A model generated the notes under the pieces. That model searched no databases, was not told the origin of the DNA, and saw only the letters and a list, made by a program, of their open reading frames with translations. The position numbers and the translations under genes were made by a program. From Streptomyces globosus (GTDB taxonomy: Bacteria; Actinomycetota; Actinomycetes; Streptomycetales; Streptomycetaceae): a stretch of DNA of 64,000 nucleotides. The DNA lies in the NCBI RefSeq assembly GCF_003325375.1, contig NZ_CP030862.1, positions 5,213,501 through 5,277,500 on the forward strand, read 5' to 3'. How positions within the stretch are numbered: position 1 is the first letter of the stretch; each line of letters opens with the position of its first letter. This document shows positions 27,740 to 37,301 of the stretch, in pieces.

Positions 27740-28551
27740 TCAGCTCCTGCGTACGCCTTCCGCAAGTTCGCCCGCCAGCTCCCGCACGGCCGCGAGCCCG
27801 GCCGGCAGGTCCGGCGCGTCCAGCAGCAGCTTCACGAACGCCGAGCCGACGATCACCCCGTCGGCGAAGCCGGCGACCTCCTTCGCCTGCACGGCGTTGG
27901 AGACGCCGAGCCCGACGCAGACCGGCAGCTCCGTGGTGGCGCGGGTGCGGCGGACCAGCTCCTGCGCCTGGTTGCCGACGGACTCCCGGGTCCCGGTGAC
28001 GCCCATGAGGGAGGCGGCGTAGACGAAGCCCGAGCCGGCCGCGGTGATCGTGGCGAGGCGGGCGTCCCTGCTGCTGGGGGCGACGACGAAGACGGTCGCG
28101 AGGCCGTGCTTGTCGGCGTGCTCCCGCCACAGGGCGGACTCCTGGACGGGCAGGTCGGGCAGGATGCAGCCGGCGCCGCCGGCCTCGGCCAGCTCGGCGG
28201 CGAACCGCTCCGGGCCGTAGCGGTCGATCGGGTTCCAGTACGTCATCACCAGCACCGGCGCGCCGGTCGCCTCGTGCGCCTCGCGGACCGTGCGCAGCAC
28301 GTCGGCGATCCGGACGCCGCCGCGCAGCGCGATGTCGTCGGCGGTCTGGATGACGGCGCCGTCGAGGACGGGGTCGCTGTGCGGGAGGCCGACCTCGACG
28401 ATGTCGGCGCCGCCGGCGATGACGGCCTTGACGGCCTCGATGCCGCCGTCGACGGTCGGGAAGCCGGCCGGGAGGTAGGCGACCAGGGCGGCGCGGTCCT
28501 CGGCCCTGGCCTTGGCGAGGGTGTCGCCCAGCAGCCGGATGTTGCCCTTGC

Positions 28552-28555
<4 letters not shown>
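27740..28555 (-). CDS. trpA: Tryptophan synthase alpha chain
   Basis: 271 residues. It cleaves indole-3-glycerol phosphate to indole and glyceraldehyde 3-phosphate and channels indole to TrpB. The catalytic Glu is in GGADIVEVGLPHSDPVLDG with the family motif VEVGLPHSDPVLDGAVIQ, and the catalytic Asp region is CILPDLPVQESALW. The phosphate-binding VCVGLGVSN and GVIVGSAFVK are complete. The ATG overlaps the trpB stop by 4 nt. Last gene of the trpC-trpM-trpB-trpA run. Confidence 0.97.
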
Positions 28556-29799
<1,244 letters not shown>

Positions 29800-29968
29800 G
29801 CCGGCAACTCCTGGGGTGTGCGGTGCGGCGGATGGTTGTCACCGTATGGCGCCGCCCGCCCGCGACGGGCACACCACACCCTTCGGGGGTGCGGGTGCGT
29901 GCGGTGCGGGTCCCGTGCGCGCGGAGGGCCGTCGGGGCCGCCGGGGCGCAGGGGTGTGCGGAGGGGGT

Positions 29969-29990
29969 CCGTGCGGCGGTTGCCGCACGG
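29969..29990. terminator. Stem-loop between trpM and trpB
   Basis: CCGTGCGGC and GCCGCACGG form a perfect 9-bp stem with a 4-nt loop, 15 nt beyond the trpM stop on the minus strand. There is no U-tract. It may attenuate read-through into trpBA or stabilise the 3' end of the trpCM message. Confidence 0.5.
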
Positions 29991-30005
29991 GTCGTCCCGT
30001 CCGTC

Positions 30006-30218
30006 CTACGGCGCTTCCCCGCGGCGCCATCGCATGCCGTTGACCTGTCCGGGCTCCGAGCCGATGACGTACCGCACCCGCCGCCCGTGGACGCGCCGGG
30101 CCGGGGCGCGGCAGCCGCGGGGGCGGCAGCCGCGCGCCAGGGGCGCGTGGGCCGTCGGCACGCCCGCGGCCGGGCGGCGGCCCGGGCGGGTGCTGACGGG
30201 GGTGCGGTCGGGGGTCAC
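30006..30218 (-). CDS. trpM: TrpM (TrpX), small tryptophan-cluster protein
   Basis: A 70-residue basic protein between trpC and trpB, exactly where S. coelicolor has trpM/trpX (~63 residues). The last ~25 residues (RRVRYVIGSEPGQVNGMRWR) have strongly G/C-biased third positions, typical of a real coding frame. The N-terminal half is an Arg/Pro-rich, less convincing stretch, so the start is uncertain; the GTG at 30218, 9 nt after the trpC stop, is the best candidate. By family knowledge TrpM modulates tryptophan synthesis and differentiation in S. coelicolor through protein contacts. An overlapping frame at 29839-30030 lacks these qualities. Confidence 0.65.
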   Translation of the reverse strand: MTPDRTPVSTRPGRRPAAGVPTAHAPLARGCRPRGCRAPARRVHGRRVRYVIGSEPGQVNGMRWRRGEAP

Positions 30219-30226
30219 GGCTGCGG

Positions 30227-31036
30227 TCAGCTCCGCCCGTGGCGCAGGGCGGGGTGGGCTCCGGCGGCGACGAGGTCGGCCACGGCCGACTTCGGGTCGC
30301 GTCCGGTCACCAGGGACTCCCCCACGAGGACGGCGTCGGCGCCCTCGTTGGCGTAGGCGATGAGGTCGTGCGGTCCGCGGATGCCGGACTCGGCGACCTT
30401 GACGATGTGCGCCGGGATCTCGCCGACGACGCGCTCGAAGGTGGAGCGGTCGACGCTGAGGTCCTTGAGGTTGCGCGCGTTCACACCGATGATCTTCGCG
30501 CCGGCCGCGACCGCGCGCTCGATCTCCTCCTCGTCGTGGACCTCGACGAGCGGGGTGAGGCCGATGGACTCGGCCCGCTCGATGAGGGAGACGAGGGCCT
30601 CCTGCTCCAGGGCCGCGACGATCAGCAGGACGAGGTCGGCGCCGTAGGCGCGGGCCTCCCACAGCTGGTACGCCGTGACGATGAAGTCCTTGCGGAGGAT
30701 CGGGATGTCCACGCGGGCGCGGACGGCCTCCAGGTCGGCCAGCGAGCCGCCGAAGCGGCGCTGCTCGGTGAGGACGGAGATGACCGCCGCACCGCCCGCC
30801 TCGTAGTCGGCGGCGAGTCCGGCCGGGTCGGCGATCGCGGCCAGCGCGCCCTTGGACGGGCTGGACCGCTTGACCTCGCAGATCACCTTGACGCCGTCGC
30901 CGCGCAGGGCCGCGACGCCGTCCTTCGCCTGGGGCGCCTTGGCGGCACGCTCCTTGAGCTCGTCGAGGCTCACGCGGGCCTGCCGTTCGGCAAGGTCTTC
31001 GCGGACCCCTTCGATGATCTCGTCGAGCACACTCAC
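30227..31036 (-). CDS. trpC: Indole-3-glycerol phosphate synthase
   Basis: 269 residues, TIM barrel. It shows EVKRSSPSKG (catalytic Lys and Glu), LRKDFI (catalytic Lys), VEVHDEEE, IGVNARNLKDLSVD and VAESGIRGPHD. It closes the ring of CdRP to indole-3-glycerol phosphate. The start is GTG with GGAAGGGGG about 10 nt upstream. Monofunctional: no TrpF domain is fused. The 160-nt upstream region shows no tryptophan-rich leader peptide. Confidence 0.96.
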   Translation of the reverse strand: MSVLDEIIEGVREDLAERQARVSLDELKERAAKAPQAKDGVAALRGDGVKVICEVKRSSPSKGALAAIADPAGLAADYEAGGAAVISVLTEQRRFGGSLADLEAVRARVDIPILRKDFIVTAYQLWEARAYGADLVLLIVAALEQEALVSLIERAESIGLTPLVEVHDEEEIERAVAAGAKIIGVNARNLKDLSVDRSTFERVVGEIPAHIVKVAESGIRGPHDLIAYANEGADAVLVGESLVTGRDPKSAVADLVAAGAHPALRHGRS

Positions 31037-31196
31037 GCGAGCGGCCCCCTTCCGGGTCGATGACGGTCGGCCGCCGAGCAGTCACGTACGACTGCAAGGT
31101 CGGCAATCAAATGGTATCCGGCCACGGCGCACCGCTCCGCACGCGGCTGGGGGCGTCCCATTGGCTGGACATTCGGAATACGGCATTCATAAGGCC

Positions 31197-31724
31197 TCAC
31201 GGGGCCAGTGCGGCGCCGAAGGGCAGATTCCGGACGACGGAGAAGACCAGGGCCGCCCCGCCGAGGGCCCACCAGTACGGGCCGCTGAGGGCGAAACGCG
31301 GGGTCGGAGCGCCCCGCCAGGCCCGCAGCAGCCACAGGGCGGCGAATCCGGCGAAGGCGAAGTAGCCGATCACGGCCATCGCATTCGCCCCGAATGCGGC
31401 GGCGAGATCGCCGTGGGCGAACGCGTGGGCGCTGCGCAGTCCGCCGCATCCCGGACACAGGATTCCGCTCAGCCGGAAAAGCGGGCAGACCGGATAGTGG
31501 CCGGGCTCATTGGGGTCCACGGCGCCCACGTACGCAAATGCGGCGGCCGCCGCGAGCACCGTGAGGGCCGGGGCGGCGAGCCTGCGGGCCCGTGGGGCCG
31601 GCGCGGCTCCCGGGGCCCCGGGAGCGCCCGGCCCGGCCGGGGCGGGCAGGTCGGCGGGGCCGGCCGCCGCGGCGGGCGGCGGGGCCTGTCCGGCCGGGGG
31701 CCGGGGGGTGCGGGAGGCGTCCAC
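31197..31724 (-). CDS. DUF2752 membrane protein
   Basis: 175 residues. An Ala/Pro-rich disordered N-terminus (~45 residues) precedes three membrane helices. The DUF2752 signature is evident: CPLFRLSGILCPGCGGLRSAHAF, with the CPxCG-type cysteine cluster at the membrane surface, then a second helix pair. Function is unknown in the family. It lies between trpC and the HGxxPAAW gene in the trp cluster, as in other Streptomyces, so a role coupled to the cluster is possible but unproven. Confidence 0.82.
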   Translation of the reverse strand: MDASRTPRPPAGQAPPPAAAAGPADLPAPAGPGAPGAPGAAPAPRARRLAAPALTVLAAAAAFAYVGAVDPNEPGHYPVCPLFRLSGILCPGCGGLRSAHAFAHGDLAAAFGANAMAVIGYFAFAGFAALWLLRAWRGAPTPRFALSGPYWWALGGAALVFSVVRNLPFGAALAP

Positions 31725-31798
31725 GCGCTGATTCTCTCCGGTGACGGCAGAAGGCGCAGCCCGACCGGGCCGCGCCTTCTGCCGTCGGCGTCCGGCGG

Positions 31799-32038
31799 TC
31801 AGGCCTTGGCCGCGGCGATGGCCTTGGCGAGGTCATCGTGGGCGGGCTTGGGCGCGCCCATGCCGGCGGCCCTCATGCCGAGGCCCACGACGCCTCCGAG
31901 TGCGACGACGGCGAGGCCCGCCCAGAACCCGACCGGGTTCGCCAGCACCATGAAGGCGCCGGAGATGCAGAAACCGATGAAGGCGATGATGACACCGGTC
32001 CAGGCGGCCGGGGTGTGACCGTGGCTGCTGCCCGCCAT
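31799..32038 (-). CDS. HGxxPAAW-motif small membrane protein
   Basis: 79 residues. It begins MAGSSHGHTPAAWTGVIIAF, the family-defining motif, followed by two membrane helices separated by ANPVGF, and a cytoplasmic Ala/Lys tail. GAGGAG sits 6 nt before the ATG at 32038; an in-frame codon at 32104 lacks an SD. No biochemical function is known. Conserved in actinobacterial trp regions. Confidence 0.85.
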   Translation of the reverse strand: MAGSSHGHTPAAWTGVIIAFIGFCISGAFMVLANPVGFWAGLAVVALGGVVGLGMRAAGMGAPKPAHDDLAKAIAAAKA

Positions 32039-32120
32039 GAGTTGCTCCTCGTTTTGCTCTGTCGCGCGTGCGGTGCCGCACGCTCGGTTGCCATTGTCCC
32101 GCACGGTCGGCGGGCCGTGC

Positions 32121-32741
32121 TCAGCGGGTGGGGTCCTCGCCGCGGTCCAGGGCCTTCCACAGGTCCTCGGGCCGGTCGGGGTCCGCGGCGGGGGGCCGGG
32201 CGGCCTGCGGGCCGCCGCCGCGCTCGTAGCGGCCGCCCATGGCCGGCCAGGCGCCGCCGAACCGCAGGGCGAGCAGCCCGGCGGCCAGGATCAGGGCGGC
32301 GCCGGCGGCCGTGGCGTACGGCCAGGCGGTCTGTGCGGCCGTCGCGACGTGCGCGGCGGAGTCCGCGGCCGTCCGCGCGGCCTGCTCGTCCAGGGCCCGG
32401 CGGCCGTCTCCGGCGAGGAGCGCGGCGAGGGCCGCGCCGAGGCCGCTGAGCGCCAGCAGCGCCGCGACCAGCTGCCGGCCCCGGCCGCGTACGGCGAAGA
32501 CGGCGACGAGCGCGGCGAGGCCGACGACGGCCAGCGCGGCGGGCAGCCCGGTGACGTCGCCCCCGTCCGCGGTCAGGGGGACCGTGCCGCCGCCGACGGC
32601 CGCGGTGCCGCGGGCCCACACCCGGCCGGAGCCGAGGAGGACCACGCAGGCGCCGAGCGCGCCGAGCAGCAGGGCGGCGGCCACGCTGCGGCGGCTGCCG
32701 GTGTCGTTGGGGGAGGGGGGTGCGGCACTCACGCCCCCCAC
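32121..32741 (-). CDS. Tryptophan-operon-associated membrane protein (TIGR02234 type)
   Basis: 206 residues with four predicted membrane helices: AAALLLGALGACVVLLGSG, GLPAALAVVGLAALVAVF, LVAALLALSGLGAALAALL and AAGAALILAAGLLALRFGG. The ~35-residue C-terminus is charged (ends LWKALDRGEDPTR). This architecture with trpE immediately upstream matches the actinobacterial Trp_oprn_chp family of unknown function. The GTG begins 6 nt after the trpE stop, so the two are co-transcribed; a second GTG at 32732 is an alternative start. Confidence 0.84.
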   Translation of the reverse strand: MGGVSAAPPSPNDTGSRRSVAAALLLGALGACVVLLGSGRVWARGTAAVGGGTVPLTADGGDVTGLPAALAVVGLAALVAVFAVRGRGRQLVAALLALSGLGAALAALLAGDGRRALDEQAARTAADSAAHVATAAQTAWPYATAAGAALILAAGLLALRFGGAWPAMGGRYERGGGPQAARPPAADPDRPEDLWKALDRGEDPTR

Positions 32742-32747
32742 TATCCC

Positions 32748-34247
32748 CTACCGCCCCGCGGCGTCGGCCATGCGGTTCGCCGCGGCGACCGCGCGGAGCA
32801 CCGCGGAGGCCTTGTTGCGGCACTCCAGGTCCTCCAGCTCGGGCACCGAGTCGGCGACCACGCCCGCGCCGGCCTGCACGTACGCGGTCCCGTCGCGGAG
32901 CAGGGCGGTGCGGATGGCGATGGCGGTGTCGGAGTCGCCGGCGAAGTCGAGGTAGCCGACGCAGCCGCCGTACAGGCCGCGGCGGGTGGGCTCCAGCTCC
33001 TCGATGATCTGCATGGCGCGCGGCTTGGGCGCCCCCGAGAGCGTGCCGGCGGGGAAGCAGGCGGTGAGCACGTCGAAGGCGGTCCTGCCCTCGGCGACGC
33101 GGCCGGTGACGGTGGAGACGATGTGCATGACGTGCGAGTACCGCTCGATGCTCATGAAGTCGACGACCTCGACGGAGCCGGGCTCGCACACCCGGCCCAG
33201 GTCGTTGCGGCCCAGGTCGACGAGCATCAGGTGCTCGGCGCGCTCCTTGGGGTCGGCGAGCAGCTCCTCGGCCAGCTCGTGGTCGCGCTGCGGGGTGGCG
33301 CCGCGGTGGCGGGTGCCCGCGATGGGGTGGACCATGGCCCGCCCGTCCTCGACCTTGACGAGGGCCTCGGGGCTAGAGCCGACGACGTCGAAGCCGTTCT
33401 CGAAGCGGAAGAGGTACATGTACGGGGACGGGTTGGTGGCGCGCAGCACCCGGTAGACGTCCAGGGCGGAGGCGTGGCAGGGCGTCTCGAACCGCTGCGA
33501 GGGCACGACCTGGAAGGCCTCGCCGGCCCGGATCCGCTCCTTGACGTCCTCGACGGCGGCCTGGTAGTCGGCGCCGCCCCACAGGGCGGAGAAGGCGGGC
33601 AGCTCGGCGGAGGGCAGCGGGGCGGGCGTGTAGGGGGCGGGCCGTGCGAGGTCGGCCTCCATGGCGTCGAGGCGGGCGACGGCGTCCGCGTGGGCCTCGT
33701 CGACGCCGGTGTCGAGGTCGTTGTGGTTGATGGCGTTGGCGATGAGCTGGACGCTGCCGTCCCAGTGGTCGAGGACCGCGAGGTCGGAGGTGAGCAGCAT
33801 GGTCAGCTCGGGCAGCCGGAGGTCGTCGGTGCCGTGGTCGCCGATGCGTTCCAGGCGGCGGACGATGTCGTAGCCGAGGTAGCCGACCATGCCGCCGGTG
33901 AAGGGCGGCATTCCGGCGGCGAGGTCGCGGGGGGTGTGCAGGGCCTCCACGGTGGCGCGCAGGGCCTGCAGCGGGTCGCCGCCGGTGGGGACGCCGACGG
34001 GCGGGGTGCCGATCCAGTGGGCCTCGCCGTCGCGGACGGTGAGGGTGGCGTGGCTGCGGACGCCGACGAAGGAGTAGCGGGACCAGGAGCGGCCGTTCTC
34101 GGCGGACTCCAGCAGGAAGGTGCCCGGGCGCTCGGCGGCCAGCTTGCGGTAGAGGCCGACGGGCGTGTCGCCGTCGGCGAGCAGCTTGCGGCTCACCGGG
34201 ATGACACGGCGGTCGGCGGCGAGCTTGCGGAACTGTTCGAGGTCCAT
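32748..34247 (-). CDS. trpE: Anthranilate synthase component I
   Basis: 499 residues. Converts chorismate plus glutamine-derived ammonia to anthranilate. Chorismate-binding domain motifs: the N-terminal LLES allosteric tryptophan-site segment, EAFQVVPSQRF, PSPYMYLFRF, PIAGTRHRG (catalytic), MLVDLGRNDLGRVCEPGSV and FPAGTLSGAPKPRAM. ATG 34247 begins MDLEQFRKLA; the open frame to 34307 overlaps hisI and is not needed. The amidotransferase partner (trpG) is not in the window. No leader peptide or attenuator is visible: hisI ends 11 nt upstream, so trpE is probably transcribed with it. Confidence 0.96.
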   Translation of the reverse strand: MDLEQFRKLAADRRVIPVSRKLLADGDTPVGLYRKLAAERPGTFLLESAENGRSWSRYSFVGVRSHATLTVRDGEAHWIGTPPVGVPTGGDPLQALRATVEALHTPRDLAAGMPPFTGGMVGYLGYDIVRRLERIGDHGTDDLRLPELTMLLTSDLAVLDHWDGSVQLIANAINHNDLDTGVDEAHADAVARLDAMEADLARPAPYTPAPLPSAELPAFSALWGGADYQAAVEDVKERIRAGEAFQVVPSQRFETPCHASALDVYRVLRATNPSPYMYLFRFENGFDVVGSSPEALVKVEDGRAMVHPIAGTRHRGATPQRDHELAEELLADPKERAEHLMLVDLGRNDLGRVCEPGSVEVVDFMSIERYSHVMHIVSTVTGRVAEGRTAFDVLTACFPAGTLSGAPKPRAMQIIEELEPTRRGLYGGCVGYLDFAGDSDTAIAIRTALLRDGTAYVQAGAGVVADSVPELEDLECRNKASAVLRAVAAANRMADAAGR

Positions 34248-34258
34248 GCGTGGGTTAC

Positions 34259-34624
34259 CTAACCTGCCTGGTCGGCGTCGAGCGGGAGGACGTCGGCGTC
34301 GAAGCACGTGCGGGCCCCGGTGTGGCAGGCGGCGCCGACCTGGTCGACCTTGACCAGGAGGGTGTCGGCGTCGCAGTCGAGGGCGACGGACTTCACGTGC
34401 TGGACGTGCCCGGAGGTGTCCCCCTTGACCCAGTACTCCCGGCGGCTGCGGGACCAGTAGGTGCAGCGGCCGGTGGTCAGGGTGCGGTGGAGCGCCTCGT
34501 CGTCCATCCAGCCGAGCATGAGCACCTCGCCGGTGTCGTACTGCTGGGCGATGGCCGGGACGAGGCCGTCCGCGGAACGCTTGAGCCGGGCCGCGATGGC
34601 GGGGTCGAGGGAGGAGCTGGTCAT
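34259..34624 (-). CDS. hisI: Phosphoribosyl-AMP cyclohydrolase
   Basis: 121 residues, third step of histidine biosynthesis (HisI domain only, no HisE fusion). Motifs: VLMLGWMDDEALHRTL, CTYWSRSRREYWVKGDTSGH, and the metal ligands in DCDADTLLVKVDQVGAACHTGARTCF. Start ATG 34624 follows CACAAT by 7 nt (leaderless pattern); an ATG three codons upstream is possible. It is detached from the main his operon and sits instead ahead of trpE. Confidence 0.95.
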   Translation of the reverse strand: MTSSSLDPAIAARLKRSADGLVPAIAQQYDTGEVLMLGWMDDEALHRTLTTGRCTYWSRSRREYWVKGDTSGHVQHVKSVALDCDADTLLVKVDQVGAACHTGARTCFDADVLPLDADQAG

Positions 34625-34717
34625 GCGGGCCATTGTGCCGCGCGGGGCGGGCGGTGGCGGATCACTGTCCGCCTGATGGGCGGGCACGCGGCGCGCAGCC
34701 GCCGTAGGCTTGCCCGC

Positions 34718-35350
34718 ATGTCTACCCATGCGAAGCGTGAACGCCTGCTCCTGGCGGACCTGTTGGAGTCGGCGGGCCCGCACGCGCCGACGCTGTGCGA
34801 GGGCTGGCTGACCCGGGACCTCGCGGCGCACCTGGTCGTGCGGGAGCGCCGCCCGGACGCGGCGGGCGGCCTGCTGCTGAACGTGTTGAAGGACCGGCTG
34901 GACAAGGCGATGGCCGAGTACGCGGCGAAGCCGTACGAGGAGCTGCTGCAGCTGATCCGGACGGGCCCGCCGAAGCTGTCGGTGTACTCGCTGAAGCAGG
35001 TCGACGAGGCGGCGAACGCGGTGGAGTTCTACGTGCACGCGGAGGACGTGCGGCGGGCGCAGCCCGACTGGACGCCGCGGCAGCCGGACCCGGTGTTCTC
35101 CGACGCGCTGTGGTTCCGGCTGGAGAAGCTGGCGCGGCTGACGGGGCGCCGCTCGCCGGTGGGGCTGGTGCTGCGGCGGCCGGACGGCCGCACGGTGGTG
35201 GCGCACAAGGGGACGCCGGTGGTGACGGTGACGGGCGAGCCGGGCGAGCTGGTGCTGTTCTGCTTCGGGCGGCAGGCGTCGGCGTCCGTGGAGCTGGACG
35301 GCGACGAGCAGGCGGTCGCCCGCCTGACGGCGGCCCGTCTGGGCATCTGA
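34718..35350 (+). CDS. TIGR03085-type metal-binding protein (DinB/MDMPI fold)
   Basis: 210 residues. The N-terminal four-helix DinB-like domain has the MDMPI pattern SAGPHAPTLCEGWLTRDLAAHLVVRERRPDAA, with the His and Glu metal ligands. The C-terminal SCP2/MDMPI domain ends VELDGDEQAVARLTAARLGI. Related enzymes are mycothiol-dependent isomerases or transferases; the substrate is unknown. The start is very clear: TAGGCT (34705-34710), 7 nt, ATG; a leaderless transcript. Monocistronic, converging on hisF with a hairpin between. Confidence 0.85.
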   Translation: MSTHAKRERLLLADLLESAGPHAPTLCEGWLTRDLAAHLVVRERRPDAAGGLLLNVLKDRLDKAMAEYAAKPYEELLQLIRTGPPKLSVYSLKQVDEAANAVEFYVHAEDVRRAQPDWTPRQPDPVFSDALWFRLEKLARLTGRRSPVGLVLRRPDGRTVVAHKGTPVVTVTGEPGELVLFCFGRQASASVELDGDEQAVARLTAARLGI

Positions 35351-35355
35351 ACCGC

Positions 35356-35390
35356 AAGCCCCCGGCCCTGCCGGAGCGGGGCCGGGGCTT
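35356..35390. terminator. Hairpin between convergent TIGR03085 gene and hisF
   Basis: AAGCCCCCGGCCC and GGGGCCGGGGCTT pair with a one-base bulge (about 12 bp) around a 9-nt loop; probable bidirectional terminator. Confidence 0.6.
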
Positions 35391-35407
35391 CCGGGCGCTG
35401 CCGCGGG

Positions 35408-36163
35408 TCAGCGGACCGGGTGGCCCGCCGCGCGGAGTGCGTCCTTGACCTGGGAGATCCGCAGGTCGCCGAAGTGGAACACCGAGGCGGCGAGGACCGC
35501 GTCGGCGCCGGCCTCGATGGCCGGCGGGAAGTGCTCCAGGCGGCCGGCGCCGCCGGAGGCGATCACCGGGACGGTGACGTGCTTGCGGACGGCGGCGATC
35601 ATCTCGGTGTCGTAGCCGTCCTTGGTGCCGTCGGCGTCCATCGAGTTCAGCAGGATCTCGCCGGCGCCCAGCTCGGCGGCCCGGTGGGCCCACTCGACGG
35701 CGTCGATGCCGGTGCCGCGGCGGCCGCCGTGGGTGGTGACCTCGAAGGATCCGGTGTCGGTGCGGCGGGCGTCGACGGACAGGACGAGGACCTGCCGGCC
35801 GAACCGCTCGGCGATCTCGCGGATCAGGTCGGGCCGCTCGATGGCGGCGGTGTTGACGCCCACCTTGTCGGCGCCGGCCCGCAGCAGTCTGTCCACGTCG
35901 TCGGCGGTGCGGACGCCGCCGCCGACGGTGAGCGGGATGAAGACCTGCTCGGCGGTGCGGCGGACCACGTCGTAGGTGGTCTCGCGGTTGCCGGACGAGG
36001 CGGTGATGTCGAGGAAGGTCAGCTCGTCGGCGCCTTCGGCGTCGTACAGCCTGGCCATCTCGACGGGGTCGCCGGCGTCCCGCAGGTTCTGGAAGTTGAC
36101 GCCCTTGACGACGCGGCCGCTGTCCACGTCCAGGCAGGGGATCACCCGTACGGCGAGTGACAT
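35408..36163 (-). CDS. hisF: Imidazole glycerol phosphate synthase cyclase subunit
   Basis: 251 residues. TIM-barrel synthase that with HisH makes IGP and AICAR. The catalytic Asp residues are seen in VIPCLDVDSGRVVKGVNF and in LVLSVDARR. The ring of phosphate-binding motifs includes GGGVRTADD, GADKVGVNTAA and PVIASGGAGR. The ATG overlaps the stop of the RidA gene (ATGA). Last gene of the main his operon. Confidence 0.97.
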   Translation of the reverse strand: MSLAVRVIPCLDVDSGRVVKGVNFQNLRDAGDPVEMARLYDAEGADELTFLDITASSGNRETTYDVVRRTAEQVFIPLTVGGGVRTADDVDRLLRAGADKVGVNTAAIERPDLIREIAERFGRQVLVLSVDARRTDTGSFEVTTHGGRRGTGIDAVEWAHRAAELGAGEILLNSMDADGTKDGYDTEMIAAVRKHVTVPVIASGGAGRLEHFPPAIEAGADAVLAASVFHFGDLRISQVKDALRAAGHPVR

Positions 36164-36564
36164 CAGGACTCCCCTCGGTAGGCTTCGACCTCGACCTCGA
36201 CGACCAGGCTCGGGTCGATGAAGCCGGAAACGATGATCATGGAGGCGGCGGGGCGGACGGAGTCGAAGAGCTCCTTGTGGGCCCGGCCCACCTCGTCGAC
36301 GTCCCGCGCGTGGGTGAGGTACATGCGGGTGCGGACGACGTGCTCCACGCCCAGGCCGGCCTGGGCGAGCGCGTCGAAGGCGACGCGGAAGGCGTTGACC
36401 GTCTGCTCGTACGGCCCGCCGGCGACGACCTTGCCGTCGACGACGGAGGTGCAGCCGGAGACGAGCACGAGCCCGTTGGGCAGCTCGACGGCCCGGGAGT
36501 AGCCCACGGCCTCCTCCCAGGGGCCGCCCGAGGAGATGCGGCGGACGCCGCCGGTGGCGGTCAT
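36163..36564 (-). CDS. RidA (YjgF/UK114) family protein inside the his operon
   Basis: 133 residues. Trimeric RidA fold with GYSRAVELPNGLVLVSGCTSV, YEQTVNAFRVAFDALAQAGLGVEHVVRTRMYLTH and ASMIIVSGFIDPSLVVEVEVEAY. RidA proteins hydrolyse reactive imines/enamines produced by PLP enzymes. I see no clear Arg at the canonical RidA catalytic position beyond VRTRMYLT, so it may belong to a Rid subfamily. It overlaps both hisA/priA and hisF (ATGA at each end), so it is fully embedded in the operon. An imine-clearing role for HisC or other PLP enzymes is an inference. Confidence 0.87.
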   Translation of the reverse strand: MTATGGVRRISSGGPWEEAVGYSRAVELPNGLVLVSGCTSVVDGKVVAGGPYEQTVNAFRVAFDALAQAGLGVEHVVRTRMYLTHARDVDEVGRAHKELFDSVRPAASMIIVSGFIDPSLVVEVEVEAYRGES

Positions 36565-37301
36565 GCGCCGGCCACCACCCGCAGCGCCTCCTGGAGGGTG
36601 AAGGCCTTGGCGTAGAGGGCCTTGCCGACGATCGCGCCCTCGACGCCCAGCGGCACCAGCTCGGCGAGCGCCCGCAGGTCGTCCAGGCCGGCGATGCCGC
36701 CGGAGGCGACGACCGGCCGGTCGGTGGCGGCGCACACGTTCCGCAGGAGCTCCAGGTTGGGGCCGGTCAGCGTGCCGTCCTTGCCGATGTCGGTGACGAC
36801 GTAGCGGGCGCAGCCCTCGGAGTCCAGGCGGGCGAGGGTCTCGTACAGGTCGCCGCCCTCGCTGGTCCAGCCGCGTCCCTTGAGGGTGGTGCCGCGGACG
36901 TCGAGGCCGACCGCGATGCGGTCGCCGTGCCCGGCGATGGCCTTGGCGGTCCACTCGGGGGCTTCGAGGGCGGCGGTGCCGAGGTTGACGCGGGTGCAGC
37001 CGGTGGCGAGCGCGGCGGCGAGGGTGGCGTCGTCGCGGATGCCGCCGGACAGCTCGACCTTGATGTCGAGGGCGCCGGTGATCTCGGCGACGAGGGCGCG
37101 GTTGTCGCCGGTGCCGAAGGCGGCGTCGAGGTCGACGAGGTGGAGCCACTCGGCGCCGGCGGCCTGCCAGGCGAGGGCCGCCTCCAGCGGGGAGCCGTAG
37201 GAGGTCTCGGTGCCGGACACGCCGTGCACCAGGCGTACGGCCTGGCCGTCGCGGACGTCGACGGCGGGGAGGAGTTCCAGCGTCGCGCGGGGCTCGGTCA
37301 T
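36561..37301 (-). CDS. priA: PriA, bifunctional HisA/TrpF isomerase
   Basis: 246 residues. Actinobacterial PriA isomerises both ProFAR (histidine) and PRA (tryptophan). The sequence has LLPAVDVRDGQAVRLVHGVSGTETSYG and the second catalytic Asp in YVVTDIGKDGTLTGPNLELL. The SGT stretch in loop 1 is typical of PriA. No trpF exists in the window although trpC, B, A and E do, which supports the dual role. Its ATG overlaps the hisH stop by 1 nt (TGATG). Confidence 0.95.
   Translation of the reverse strand: MTEPRATLELLPAVDVRDGQAVRLVHGVSGTETSYGSPLEAALAWQAAGAEWLHLVDLDAAFGTGDNRALVAEITGALDIKVELSGGIRDDATLAAALATGCTRVNLGTAALEAPEWTAKAIAGHGDRIAVGLDVRGTTLKGRGWTSEGGDLYETLARLDSEGCARYVVTDIGKDGTLTGPNLELLRNVCAATDRPVVASGGIAGLDDLRALAELVPLGVEGAIVGKALYAKAFTLQEALRVVAGA

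Noticed and set aside
29839..30030. A 63-codon minus-strand frame between trpC and trpB as a trpM candidate
   Set aside because: It is Arg/Pro-rich with no conserved segment; the overlapping frame ending at 30006 has convincing codon bias and fits trpM better.
31037..31196. A tryptophan leader peptide/attenuator ahead of trpC
   Set aside because: A short frame near 31190 contains only two separated Trp codons and no terminator/antiterminator pair is visible.
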